A stretch of DNA of 64,000 bases from assembly GCA_046351325.1 (NCBI GenBank), contig JAXLYR010000002.1, positions 806,001 to 870,000 of the forward strand, written 5' to 3'. Below the pieces are notes generated by a model. It did not search any database, was not told the origin of the DNA, and worked only from the letters and a program-made list of their open reading frames with translations. This document shows positions 47,597 to 55,712 of this stretch, in pieces (position 1 is the first letter of the stretch; every line of letters begins with the position of its first letter). The translations under genes and the position numbers were made by a program. The DNA comes from Xiheicaenibacterium sp046351325 (lineage in GTDB: Bacteria; Myxococcota_A; Polyangia; Polyangiales; Polyangiaceae).

Positions 47597-48112
47597 ATGC
47601 GCTCCTTCCTCTCGGCTCTCGTCGCGGCTGCGTTCACGAGCTGGGTCGCCTCTTGCGCGACGCCGCTCCCGGACCCGCCGGACGTCGACACCGCGCAGAT
47701 GTCGCTCGTCGCTGCTGACACGAGCGTAACTCTCGAGGGCCAGAACGGAGCGCTGAACCCGGGCGGCTTCACGCTGCGGGTGACGGACACGGTCTCGCTC
47801 ACCGCCGTAGAAGTGCCAGTCGACGCTCAGGGCGCGTTCACCGCGACGGTCTTGGGGAGCATCGACGACCCCCTGTGGCTCGAGTCCGCGGACAGCGACG
47901 AGTTCCTGGGCGTGGTCGGGACCGACGGCGGTGGCGGCGTCGTTCCTCTCGACTCGGGCGCTGACAGCGACAGCGACGGCTCCCCCGACGCTGTCGACTG
48001 CGCGCCCAATGACAACCAGGTTGAGGGTAGCGCCTGCGGCGGCGTCTGCACGACGGACGCCGACTGCGTCGACGCGTTTGTCTGCCAGTCGGGCCGCTGC
48101 TCCGCCAACTAG
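47597..48112 (+). CDS. lipoprotein with beta domain, calcium-like repeat and terminal cysteine unit
   Basis: 171 residues. Signal peptide MRSFLSALVAAAFTSWVASC with lipobox VASC. A beta-rich domain of about 95 residues with an Ig/carboxypeptidase-regulatory feel (SVTLEGQNGALNPGGFTLRV, DAQGAFTATVLG) is followed by a thrombospondin type 3-like calcium loop (DSGADSDSDGSPDAVDC). One terminal cysteine unit CTTDADC...CQSGRC is the same module that fills the preceding gene. Very probably co-transcribed with that gene from the sigma-54-type promoter. The stop is followed 20 bases later by an 8-bp hairpin. Function unknown; location envelope. Confidence 0.72.
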   Translation: MRSFLSALVAAAFTSWVASCATPLPDPPDVDTAQMSLVAADTSVTLEGQNGALNPGGFTLRVTDTVSLTAVEVPVDAQGAFTATVLGSIDDPLWLESADSDEFLGVVGTDGGGGVVPLDSGADSDSDGSPDAVDCAPNDNQVEGSACGGVCTTDADCVDAFVCQSGRCSAN

Positions 48113-48132
48113 TCCGGACCGGCGCTCCCGCT

Positions 48133-48154
48133 TGGCTTACGGCGATGTAAGCCA
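48133..48154 (+). terminator. hairpin after the cysteine-rich lipoprotein operon
   Basis: TGGCTTAC-GGCGAT-GTAAGCCA is a perfect 8-bp stem with a 6-base loop, followed by TTTGCTG. The T run is short, but the place, 20 bases after a stop codon, fits a terminator. Confidence 0.5.
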
Positions 48155-48237
48155 TTTGCTGCGGTTCAGTCCGTCATAGTCCCCGAGGACCGAAATCGGA
48201 GGGTGACGAAACGGACTCTATATGCTAACCGCATTGG

Positions 48238-48756
48238 ATGGCCGCTACGCGACAGAGAGAGGGGCGCCGCTCGCTCCTCGACCAGCGCTCGTCGCGAGCC
48301 TCCTTTGCGGCGTTCTGGGTCACACTCCTTTGCCTGGGCGCCGCCCTCGTCGGCGTCGCGTGGTTCGGGGTGGGCGCGGGGCGCGTCGCGGCCTTTGATT
48401 ACAGCTCCGTAAGCAATGGCCCGGCGCTGACGGTCGACGGCGCCCCCACCCCCGAGGCCCTGGTTCGCACGGGTGCGCTCACGGGGCGCCTCTTCGCTCG
48501 CGCCGACGGCGCGGCTGAGGACCGGGGCGCCGACGCCCTCGACGGCTCGAACGGCAAGGGCAAAGCGGGCAACGCTCGTGACGCACTTGTAAGCGGAGCG
48601 GGTGGCCCGGCGCCCGTCTTGGGCCCAGCCGAGTTCACCCGCGTCTCGGCCCAGCTCTTCGGGGCTGCGCGGCGCGCTGGCGGCGCAGCCTACGAGCCAG
48701 TGCCGGCACGGGCCACCGTGTCCACGCGCGGCTCGCGCGCCCCACCCGCCGCCTGA
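48238..48756 (+). CDS. hypothetical membrane-anchored protein
   Basis: 172 residues with a basic N-tail and one transmembrane helix at about 24-46 (FAAFWVTLLCLGAALVGVAWF), then a Gly/Ala/Arg-rich outer part without motifs. No family is recognised. Codon use after the helix shows a short AT-rich stretch (GAT TAC AGC TCC GTA AGC AAT) in an otherwise GC-rich frame. A TATGCT hexamer shortly before the start may be a -10 element. The coding call rests on the membrane helix and codon bias and could be wrong in its C-terminal half. Confidence 0.5.
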   Translation: MAATRQREGRRSLLDQRSSRASFAAFWVTLLCLGAALVGVAWFGVGAGRVAAFDYSSVSNGPALTVDGAPTPEALVRTGALTGRLFARADGAAEDRGADALDGSNGKGKAGNARDALVSGAGGPAPVLGPAEFTRVSAQLFGAARRAGGAAYEPVPARATVSTRGSRAPPAA

Positions 48757-48778
48757 AGACCGCGCCAGCGCGTTCGCC

Positions 48779-48823
48779 GGCTACGCGTCGACTGTTCGGT
48801 AAAAACACCGAGCGGGCGTAGCC
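48779..48823 (+). other. nested hairpin in the intergenic region
   Basis: GGCTACGC at 48779-48786 pairs perfectly with GCGTAGCC at 48816-48823. Inside this, TCGGT and ACCGA form a second 5-bp stem around AAAAAC. It lies 22 bases after a stop codon and 110 bases before the antiporter start, so it may be a terminator without a T run or a structured leader. Confidence 0.35.
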
Positions 48824-48933
48824 CAGGGCGCGTCGCGCTTACACGCTAGTCACTGGACGAGACCGTCCAAGAATGGCGTCTGCTCGACGTCGTAGCCACT
48901 TCACGCGTAGCTGCCAGTCCTTCGAGGTGCGTC

Positions 48934-50454
48934 GTGCATCATGAGCTGGAATCCATCCTGTTTGCGCTCGCCGTAGGGGCCGGCGTCGTCATCGCGGCCA
49001 AGCGCGCGCGCTTGCCGTACAACGTCGCCCTCGTCGTCGTCGGCCTCCTCGCGGCGTTCGCGGGCGTGCTCCCGCGCCAGCCGCTCTCGCCGGACGTCGT
49101 GCTCTACATCTTCTTGCCGGCGCTCGTCTTCGAGGCTGCGCTCTTCGCGGACGCCGATCAGCTCTCCAGAGCGCGAGGTCCAATCCTGCTCTTGGCGATC
49201 CCCGGGGTCGCGATCTCGCTCCTCGCGACGGGCGCGATCGCGACGTGGGCGCTCGATCTGCCCATCTTCGTGGCGCTCCTCTTGGGTGCGCTCCTCGCGA
49301 TCACCGACACGGTGAGCGTGCTCGTCGCGTTTCGGGCCGTGCGCGTGCCGCATCGGCTCGCCGCCATCATGGAGGGCGAGAGCCTCTTCAACGACGGTAC
49401 GGCGCTGGTCCTCGTCGCGCTGTGCTCGGCCGCGGTTCAGCGCGGCGAGCTCGATTGGGTGGGTTCGGTGACGGGCCTCGTCCTCGCGATCGTCGGTGGG
49501 TCGGTCATCGGCGGGGCGCTCGGCGCGCTCGGCGCGGCCGTGATGCGCAGGGCCGCGCCCGACCACCTGACGGTGATCCTCTCGAGCGTGGTGCTCGTCT
49601 TCGGCACCTCGCTCCTCGCCGAGCGCGCGCACACGTCGTTCGTGATCGCGGTCGTCGTCGCCGGCATGGTCATCGGTCGCGCCGCGCGTCGCGATCTCGA
49701 GCCCTCAAGGCTGATCGCGCTGCAGGGGTTCTGGGAGACCGCGGGCTTCGGCATCAACGTCTTCCTCTTTCTCCTCGTCGGCATGCAGATCGATACGTCG
49801 CGCCTCTTCGCCGAGGCCTCCAACATCGGGCTCGCGCTCGTCGCGCTGCACGCGGGGCGCGCGGTCGCGGTGTACGGCTCGTTCGCCGGGGTGCGGCGAC
49901 TCTTGCGCGAGCGTGTGCCCATGCGCTGGCAACACGTGATGGTCGTCGGCAACGTGAAGGGCGCGCTGTCGATGGCCGCGGTGCTCGCGCTGCCGATCGA
50001 CCTGCCCTTCAGGGAGCGGCTCGTCACGATCGTCTTCGGCGTGACCCTCGTGACGCTGCTCACGCAGGGCCTGCCGTTCAAATGGATCGTCGCGCGGCTC
50101 GGCATCGCGGAGCCTCAGGCGGACCTCGAGCTCGAGCGCGCGCGGGCCACGCTCATCTCGGCGAAGCGCGGCCTGAGCGAGCTCGGCGCGCTGCTCGAGG
50201 CCGGCCTGCTCTCACGCAAGGAGCACGCGGAGGAGAGCGCGACCCTGCAGCGAGACGTGATCGCCGCCGAGCATCGCGTGCGTCGAGCCTCGCTCGAGTC
50301 GGGCGCCGATCCGCGCATCGCGATGGCGGTGCTCCTCAGCCGCAAGGCCGCGGTCGCCGACGCCGCGCGCCGGGGAATCCTCGCGCACGAGGTCGCCGAG
50401 GTCGAAATCGCAGAGCTCGACGAGCGCTTGGTCGCGCTCGCCGAGGGGCACTGA
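48934..50454 (+). CDS. CPA1-type cation/proton antiporter
   Basis: 506 residues, start GTG 48934. About 12 transmembrane helices; conserved features of the Na+/H+ exchanger family are LPALVFEAAL, ALLAITDTVSVLVAF (the ion-binding aspartate region) and MEGESLFNDGTALVL, followed by ETAGFGINVFLFLLVGMQID and WQHVMVVGNVKGALSMAA. A cytosolic tail of about 110 residues is helical and charged (LISAKRGLSELGALLEAG, AEESATLQRDVIAAEH). It exchanges Na+ or K+ for protons across the cytoplasmic membrane. A TrkA-type nucleotide-binding protein gene 15 bases downstream suggests control by NAD(H) or a cyclic dinucleotide, and a small tail-anchored protein gene ends the operon. Confidence 0.9.
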   Translation: MHHELESILFALAVGAGVVIAAKRARLPYNVALVVVGLLAAFAGVLPRQPLSPDVVLYIFLPALVFEAALFADADQLSRARGPILLLAIPGVAISLLATGAIATWALDLPIFVALLLGALLAITDTVSVLVAFRAVRVPHRLAAIMEGESLFNDGTALVLVALCSAAVQRGELDWVGSVTGLVLAIVGGSVIGGALGALGAAVMRRAAPDHLTVILSSVVLVFGTSLLAERAHTSFVIAVVVAGMVIGRAARRDLEPSRLIALQGFWETAGFGINVFLFLLVGMQIDTSRLFAEASNIGLALVALHAGRAVAVYGSFAGVRRLLRERVPMRWQHVMVVGNVKGALSMAAVLALPIDLPFRERLVTIVFGVTLVTLLTQGLPFKWIVARLGIAEPQADLELERARATLISAKRGLSELGALLEAGLLSRKEHAEESATLQRDVIAAEHRVRRASLESGADPRIAMAVLLSRKAAVADAARRGILAHEVAEVEIAELDERLVALAEGH

Positions 50455-50469
50455 AGGACGGAGAGAACC

Positions 50470-51189
50470 ATGCGAATCGTCGTCGCAGGAGGAGGCCGAG
50501 TCGGCCTCGCCATGGCTTCCCACCTCGCGAGCGTGGGCCACGCGGTCACGCTCATCGACCTCGAGCCCGACGTCGCGAAGGTCGCGTTCGAGGCGCACGG
50601 GCTCGTCGCGCTCGCGGGCGACGCGACCGATCCGCGCATGCTCGCCGAGGCGGACGCCGCGCACGCGGACGTCGTCGTCACGATGCTGCCGCGCGACGCG
50701 GACAACCTCGGGGTCGCGGCCCTCGCGCGGGGGATGGGCGCGCGCCGGATCATGGGTCGCGTCAAGGACGCAGCCTATCGACCGCTGCTTCGCAGCGCGG
50801 GCGTCGATCGCATCCTCTCGGAGACCGAGGTCTTCATCGGCGCGCTCGCGGTCGCGATCGAACACGAGGCCGTCAAGACCTCGATGCTCGTCGGCGCGGG
50901 GCGCGCGGTTGCCTTCGAACTCGAGCTGGCCTCGGAGTCCGCAGTGTCGGGCAAGACCGTGAGCGAAATCGCACGCGATCCGGCCTTCCCGAGCTCGTGT
51001 GTCGTCGCCGGGCTCGTTCAAGTCGGCGGTCGCGTCGACATGCCGCGCGGGGCCTCGGTCCTCGAGCAGGGCGTGACGCTCCTGCTCGTCGCTTCGCGCG
51101 AGGACGTGGGCGCTTCCGTGGAGTTTTTCAGCAAAAAGCAAACAACAAAGGAGAACGGTCGAGATGGAAACGAAGTCGCAGGAAGATAA
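50470..51189 (+). CDS. TrkA/KTN-type NAD-binding regulatory subunit
   Basis: 239 residues. A Rossmann domain starts at residue 1 (MRIVVAGGGRVGLAMASHL) with the GxGxxG loop and the acidic end of strand 2 (LIDLEPD), as in TrkA-N/RCK proteins; a TrkA-C-like domain follows (about 140-220: VAFELELASESAVSGKTVSEI, partial). Such proteins gate potassium channels or transporters in response to nucleotides. Here the partner is presumably the CPA1 antiporter encoded just upstream. The last residues (SKKQTTKENGRDGNEVAGR) are hydrophilic and their coding bases also contain the ribosome site and start of the next small gene. Confidence 0.88.
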   Translation: MRIVVAGGGRVGLAMASHLASVGHAVTLIDLEPDVAKVAFEAHGLVALAGDATDPRMLAEADAAHADVVVTMLPRDADNLGVAALARGMGARRIMGRVKDAAYRPLLRSAGVDRILSETEVFIGALAVAIEHEAVKTSMLVGAGRAVAFELELASESAVSGKTVSEIARDPAFPSSCVVAGLVQVGGRVDMPRGASVLEQGVTLLLVASREDVGASVEFFSKKQTTKENGRDGNEVAGR

Positions 51190-51343
51190 CAAGAAAGTAA
51201 GTTCGAAGTTCCGGCCGCGCGGCACCGAGCCGAAGGAGCCCGAGGCTCCCCCGAAGGCAGAGCCTCACTCGGCGCTCGTCCCCGTCCTCTGGGTCGTGGT
51301 GCCGATCGTGCTGCTCATCGCCTACGCGGCGTGCTCGGGCTGA
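51164..51343 (+). CDS. 59-residue tail-anchored membrane protein
   Basis: A short gene starting at ATG 51164 after a good ribosome site (AAAGGAG, ten bases away), overlapping the end of the TrkA-type gene by 26 bases in another frame. The product is METKSQEDNKKVSSKFRPRG followed by an acidic/Pro stretch (TEPKEPEAPPKAE) and one C-terminal transmembrane helix (ALVPVLWVVVPIVLLIAYAA). A charged N-terminus with a single C-terminal helix is typical of small transporter subunits. The position in the operon argues that it binds the antiporter. It is not a known family to me; the stop is one base from the convergent J-domain gene. Confidence 0.7.
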   Translation: METKSQEDNKKVSSKFRPRGTEPKEPEAPPKAEPHSALVPVLWVVVPIVLLIAYAACSG

Positions 51344-51344
51344 G

Positions 51345-52100
51345 TCAGCGAGCCCCGGCGCAGATCGCAGCGTAAGCGGCGTTGAGTCGACCGAGCTCGA
51401 GCTCGAGCTCACGGCGGCGCGCGCCGCTCGCGTTCGGGTGCAGATCCGGATGGAGCGCGCGAGCCCGCGTGCGGAACGCGTGCTTGATCTCTCGCAGGTC
51501 GGGCTCGCCTCGCAGGCCGAAGAGCTCCGTCGGGGCCTCTCTGTCGTCGCGCGCGCCCGCTCCGCCGAGGCAGTTCGCGAGCCTCGCGAATTTCAGGAAG
51601 GCCGCGATCCGATAGCGAGACACGCGGCAGCGCGGGCCGAGCTCTCGCGCGCTGCACGGCTGGGTGAGGGCTCGCGCGAGGCGCTCGTCGAGCACGTCGA
51701 GGAGCGCTTCGCTCGGGAGCGGACGCGTCAGCTTCAGGGATGCGTCGCGCGACCAGGCCTCGATCTCGAGCGCTTCGTCGTGGCGCAGCGATCGCTCCAC
51801 GAGGCCGCGCGCCCAACGCGCGAGCTCGACGGACGAGCGCGCCCCGAGCGTCGAGGCCTCGCCGTCGACGAAGCGCACGGACGCGTGCTCGGTGAGCGCG
51901 TCGAGCTCACGCAGCACGCGTCGCCCGAGAGGATCGGGGCCGTCCACCTCGGCGCGCCCTGCGACGACGCGCACGCGGTGGACCGAGGTCGAGGACGGCT
52001 GCGATCGTGCGATGAGCCAACCCGTCGCTCGCCGCTCTGCGACGTCGAGCGCGAGTCGGACGAGCGCGTCGAGGTCTTGCACACAGGTCGCTTCCCTCAT
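51345..52100 (-). CDS. J-domain (DnaJ-like) protein
   Basis: 251 residues from ATG 52100; a much longer open frame upstream is only the shadow of the histidine kinase gene. The C-terminal 65 residues are a J domain at the end of the protein: LREIKHAFRTRARALHPDLHP with the invariant HPD, followed by ELELGRLNAAYAAI (helix IV). The first 180 residues form an unknown alpha/beta domain (ALVRLALDVAERRATGWLI, VRVVAGRAEVDGPDPL). DnaK/Hsp70 should be its partner through HPD. A J domain at the C-terminus with a new N-terminal domain suggests recruitment of DnaK to a special client. No client can be named. Confidence 0.8.
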   Translation of the reverse strand: MREATCVQDLDALVRLALDVAERRATGWLIARSQPSSTSVHRVRVVAGRAEVDGPDPLGRRVLRELDALTEHASVRFVDGEASTLGARSSVELARWARGLVERSLRHDEALEIEAWSRDASLKLTRPLPSEALLDVLDERLARALTQPCSARELGPRCRVSRYRIAAFLKFARLANCLGGAGARDDREAPTELFGLRGEPDLREIKHAFRTRARALHPDLHPNASGARRRELELELGRLNAAYAAICAGAR

Positions 52101-52202
52101 TTTTCGCTCGAGGGCCAAGATCGCAGCTTGCGCTACCCGCAGCTTGTTAAGCGAGTGTTTGGCGAGGCGAGTGGCTCGGTGCGTGGTGCTAGCGTCACGC
52201 TC

Positions 52203-53684
52203 GTGAGCGACGCGAAGGCTCGACCCAAGAGCCCGACTCGAGGCCGGAGACGCCTCGTGTTGTCGTTCTTCTTGGTCGCGCTCCTGCAGCTCGTGGTCGT
52301 CGGGCTCGGCGTGCTCGCGGTCGTCGAGCTCACGCGACGCGGCGCCGAGCGCGCGCTCGTCGAGGAGGATCGCTTCGTCGTGAACGAGCTCGTGCCGCGC
52401 CTCGAGCGAGGTGAGGACATCAGCGCGATCGTCAAGCGTGGAGCGGGCGAGCTCGGCGCGGACATCGTCGTGCTCGACGCCTCGGGGACGGTGCTCGCGA
52501 GCACCACCGAGGCTGCGCGTCGTTGCGAACCGGGCGGCCCGGGAGGACGCAATCCTCCGTGGGTCGAGCCCTTCGGTCCGCGGCCTCCAGGCCCGCCGCC
52601 ACACCCGCCCGACTTCGATCCCGGTCCTCACAAGGGCCCACCGCCGGGCGCGCCGAGAGAGCTCAAGCCCCCGACCGAGGCCCTCTGCCGCGTCGTGCCG
52701 CTCGCGCTCCCAGGGGGCCGCTACGGCAAGGTCGAGTTTCGCCGGGAGCGCGCTCCGAACCTCGTCGCCGTCGTCGCCGTCGGCGTGGCGGTGCTCGCGA
52801 TCATGGCGCTCAGCGCGGCGTGGCTCGCGCGCTCGATCGTGAGGCCGCTGCGCAAGCTCTCGCGTGCGGCGGCCGAGCTCGGTCGCGGCAACCTCACCGC
52901 GCGCGCCGACCTCGGTCGCGCCGACGAGCTCGGTGAGGTCGGTCGCGCCTTCGACGAGATGGCCACGCAGCTCGCCGAGCTGCTCCGGGCCGAGAAGGAG
53001 CTCATCGCCAACGTCTCGCACGAGCTCCGCACGCCGCTCGCGCGCATCCGCGTCGCGCTGGACATCGCGAGCGAGGGAGACGCGGACGCTGTGCGCGAGT
53101 CGCTCGGCGACATCACCGAGGATCTCGCCGAGCTCGAGCGGCTCGTCTCCGACATCCTCACGGTGGCGAAGCTCGATCTCGCCGAGCCAGGCCGCGACCG
53201 AGCCATCCCTCCGCTTCGGCGCGAGGACATCGATCTGGCGTCGCTCCTCGAGAAGGCAGGCTCGAGGCTCGCTTCCACGCGACCGAAGCGACGCGTGCTC
53301 ACCGAGCTCGAGCCGGACCTGCCGGAGGTCGTCGGCGACGCCGTGCTGCTCCGCCGAGCCTTCGATAACCTCATCGATAACGCCGACAAGTACACCGAGG
53401 ACGCCGAGGCCCCGATCCGCATCGTGGCTCGTCGCCGAGGCAAAGAGGTGGAGGTCGAGGTCGTGGATCAAGGCATCGGGATCGCCAGCGCGGATCTGTC
53501 CGGCGTGTTTCGTCCCTTCTATCGAGTCGATCGCAGCCGCACGCGCGCGACGGGTGGCCTCGGGCTCGGCCTCGCGCTGGTGAAGCGGATCATCGTGGCC
53601 CACGGCGGAACGATCAGCATCGAGAGCTCCCTCGGGGGAGGCACGTGCATGCGCGTCCGTTTGCCTGGTAAGGAGCCCTCGTGA
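52203..53684 (+). CDS. sensor histidine kinase with Pro/His-rich sensor loop
   Basis: 493 residues from GTG 52203 (GTG 52179 is an alternative). Two transmembrane helices (about 20-42 and 183-205) enclose a periplasmic domain of about 140 residues, whose second half is rich in proline with histidines (PPGPPPHPPDFDPGPHKGPPPG region, about 118-150). A HAMP domain follows, then the H box NVSHELRTPLARI with phosphorylated His273, the N box FDNLIDNADKYTED, the G boxes VVDQGIGIA and TGGLGLGLAL, and a C-terminal tail. The response regulator gene overlaps its stop by 4 bases (GTGA), so kinase precedes regulator. The Pro/His loop may bind a divalent metal, by analogy only. Confidence 0.9.
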   Translation: MSDAKARPKSPTRGRRRLVLSFFLVALLQLVVVGLGVLAVVELTRRGAERALVEEDRFVVNELVPRLERGEDISAIVKRGAGELGADIVVLDASGTVLASTTEAARRCEPGGPGGRNPPWVEPFGPRPPGPPPHPPDFDPGPHKGPPPGAPRELKPPTEALCRVVPLALPGGRYGKVEFRRERAPNLVAVVAVGVAVLAIMALSAAWLARSIVRPLRKLSRAAAELGRGNLTARADLGRADELGEVGRAFDEMATQLAELLRAEKELIANVSHELRTPLARIRVALDIASEGDADAVRESLGDITEDLAELERLVSDILTVAKLDLAEPGRDRAIPPLRREDIDLASLLEKAGSRLASTRPKRRVLTELEPDLPEVVGDAVLLRRAFDNLIDNADKYTEDAEAPIRIVARRRGKEVEVEVVDQGIGIASADLSGVFRPFYRVDRSRTRATGGLGLGLALVKRIIVAHGGTISIESSLGGGTCMRVRLPGKEPS

Positions 53685-54385
53685 ACACGGAGTCGAGCGC
53701 GATATCGGTCCTCTACATCGAAGATGACGAGAAGCTCGGCAGGCTGACCGCCAAGTATTTCGAGTCGCACGGGCTCTTCGTCACGCTCGCGACCGACGCC
53801 GTGACGGGCCTCGCCGCCGCGATGCGCGTTCGGCCCGACGTGATCCTCCTCGACGTGATGCTGCCGGTGATGGATGGCTTCGAGGTCTGCAGGCAGCTCC
53901 GCACGCGCCTCGCGACGCCGATCATCATGGTGACCGCGCGCGGTGAGGAGGCCGATCGCGTGATGGGTCTCGAGGGCGGCGCTGACGATTATGTAAGTAA
54001 ACCGTTCTCCTCGCGCGAGCTCCTCGCCCGCGTGCGCGCCCACGCACGCCGGGCGAAGGGTGTGGTCGGTCCGTCGAACGAGACGCTCGTCGTCGGCGAC
54101 ATCGTCGTCGACTCCGCGTCGCGCACCGTGACCCGCGCTGGCGTCCCCATCCCGCTCACGACCTACGAGTTCGATCTGCTCCGCGCGCTCGCGGAGCGCG
54201 CAGGCCGCGTGCTCACCCGCGAGCAGCTCGTCGACCTCGTGAGGGGCAGCGCCGACGAGGCTTTTGACCGCTCGATCGACGTCCACGTCTCGCACCTGCG
54301 AAAGAAGCTCGGAGACGATCCGCGTAGCCCCCGGCTCCTGAAGACGGTCCGCGGCGTGGGCTACCTCTTCGGCGGCTCGGGCTGA
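53681..54385 (+). CDS. OmpR/PhoB-family response regulator
   Basis: 234 residues, GTG start overlapping the kinase stop. Receiver domain with the acidic cluster YIEDDEK, phosphoacceptor Asp58 in LLDVMLP, and YVSKPF lysine. The C-terminal winged helix is of the OmpR type (LVVGDIVVDSASRTV, LTTYEFDLLRALAERAG, HVSHLRKKLGDD and VRGVGYLF). It should be phosphorylated by the adjacent kinase and bind direct repeats in DNA. Likely targets are unknown. The codons around VSKPF are AT-rich (TAT GTA AGT AAA), unlike the rest. Confidence 0.93.
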   Translation: MNTESSAISVLYIEDDEKLGRLTAKYFESHGLFVTLATDAVTGLAAAMRVRPDVILLDVMLPVMDGFEVCRQLRTRLATPIIMVTARGEEADRVMGLEGGADDYVSKPFSSRELLARVRAHARRAKGVVGPSNETLVVGDIVVDSASRTVTRAGVPIPLTTYEFDLLRALAERAGRVLTREQLVDLVRGSADEAFDRSIDVHVSHLRKKLGDDPRSPRLLKTVRGVGYLFGGSG

Positions 54386-54525
54386 CTGCCCACTACGTGC
54401 GCCGTTGTGGTGTGGTTCGCGCACATCGGCTGATGGGAGCTTTGCCAGGTGGTGCGCTCGATCCTCGACCTCCCGTCGAGCGCCCGCTGGAGAGACGCTC
54501 GCGCGGATTTTTCTAGGTTTGCGGT

Positions 54526-54541
54526 TGGCTCGGCCCGTGCA
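54526..54541 (+). promoter_or_regulatory. possible sigma-54 promoter before the GH25 gene
   Basis: TGGCTCG-GCCC-GTGCA has GG (54527-54528) and GC (54539-54540) ten bases apart and two mismatches to consensus. Transcription would start near 54552, 25 bases before the ATG. No activator gene lies close by. Confidence 0.45.
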
Positions 54542-54576
54542 CAGGCGACGGCGGCTCTTTCTGCGAGGTCCGTCCC

Positions 54577-55692
54577 ATGGCCCTGAAGCGCTGGTCACGA
54601 GCACTCCCCATCACCGCCGCAGTCCTCCTCGTTGGAGCTGCCGGCTGCGCGCCCTCTTCGGATCCGACGATCGACGAGGACGCCGAAGAGACCGACGACG
54701 CCCTCCGCGTCTGCGCGGACGGGCCCACCGTCCAAGGCATCGACGTCTCCTATTGGCAGGGAAACATCGATTGGTCGAAGGTCGGCGCGAGCGGCGTCGA
54801 CTTCGCGATCGTGCGCGTGAGCGACGGCGCTGTCTTCAAAGACCCCAAGTTCGACGCGAACTGGCAGGGAGCGAAGAGCGCGGGCCTCGTCCGCGGCGTC
54901 TATCAGTTCTTCCGCCCCGACCAGGACCCGACGGAGCAAGCTGACTTGATGCTCGAGGCGCTCGCGTCGGACCCGATCGTCGACGGCGATCTCGCGCCCG
55001 TGCTCGACATCGAGACCACAGGCGGCCTGTCGAAGGCGAAGATCCGAGCGCGAATGCAGGTCTGGCTCGATCGGGTCGAGGCCGCCACTGGACGCACGCC
55101 TATCGTCTATACCGCAGCCTTCATGCAGGACGTCGTGGGGACGGGCTTCTCGCACTATCCACTTTGGGTCGCCAACTACACGACGAGCTGCCCGCTCGTG
55201 CCCACAGGTTGGGAGGACTGGTCGATGTGGCAATACTCCGAGAGCGGCAAAGTCGCCGGCATCAAGGGGAGCGTCGATCGCAATGTCTTCAACGGTACGC
55301 GCGACGATTTGCTCGCGTTTGCGACCGCGACGGGCATTCCTGTCGATCCCCCGAAGGACCCGAACGACCCGCCCTCGGACCCGCCCGCGAACCCCGATTC
55401 GCCTACAGGCTTGTCACCGGCGGACGGGGCCAGCATGCCCTCGGGCTCGGTGAAGCTCTCTTGTGACGGCTATCAGGGCGCGGACAGCTACGCGTTCGAG
55501 ATTCAGCTCTATAGCGACAGCCAGAAGGCTTGGACGCCGTATTACACATACACGACGTCGACGAGCCAGAAGACGTTCTGGCCGGCGGTGACGGGGGCCT
55601 ATCGCTTCCGCGTCCGAGCGACGACGGCGGAGGGCACGACCCCGAGCTCGCCCTACAATGCTTTTTCGTACAATGGAGCGCCGCTGCCCTGA
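54577..55692 (+). CDS. GH25 (lysozyme-like) lipoprotein with C-terminal beta domain
   Basis: 371 residues. Lipoprotein signal with lipobox GAAGC (Cys24). The glycoside hydrolase 25 barrel spans about residues 53-270: GIDVSYWQGNIDW with Asp56, VLDIETTGG with Asp144 and the catalytic Glu146, and WSMWQYSESGKVAGIKG near the end. GH25 muramidases cut peptidoglycan between MurNAc and GlcNAc. A Pro/Asp linker (PKDPNDPPSDPPANPDSP) leads to a fibronectin-like beta domain (KLSCDGYQGADSYAFEIQLY). The protein should be exported and lipid-anchored and may remodel the own wall or attack prey. Sigma-54-like boxes lie upstream. Confidence 0.88.
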   Translation: MALKRWSRALPITAAVLLVGAAGCAPSSDPTIDEDAEETDDALRVCADGPTVQGIDVSYWQGNIDWSKVGASGVDFAIVRVSDGAVFKDPKFDANWQGAKSAGLVRGVYQFFRPDQDPTEQADLMLEALASDPIVDGDLAPVLDIETTGGLSKAKIRARMQVWLDRVEAATGRTPIVYTAAFMQDVVGTGFSHYPLWVANYTTSCPLVPTGWEDWSMWQYSESGKVAGIKGSVDRNVFNGTRDDLLAFATATGIPVDPPKDPNDPPSDPPANPDSPTGLSPADGASMPSGSVKLSCDGYQGADSYAFEIQLYSDSQKAWTPYYTYTTSTSQKTFWPAVTGAYRFRVRATTAEGTTPSSPYNAFSYNGAPLP

Positions 55693-55712
55693 GCCGCGGC
55701 GCTAGCAGCCAA

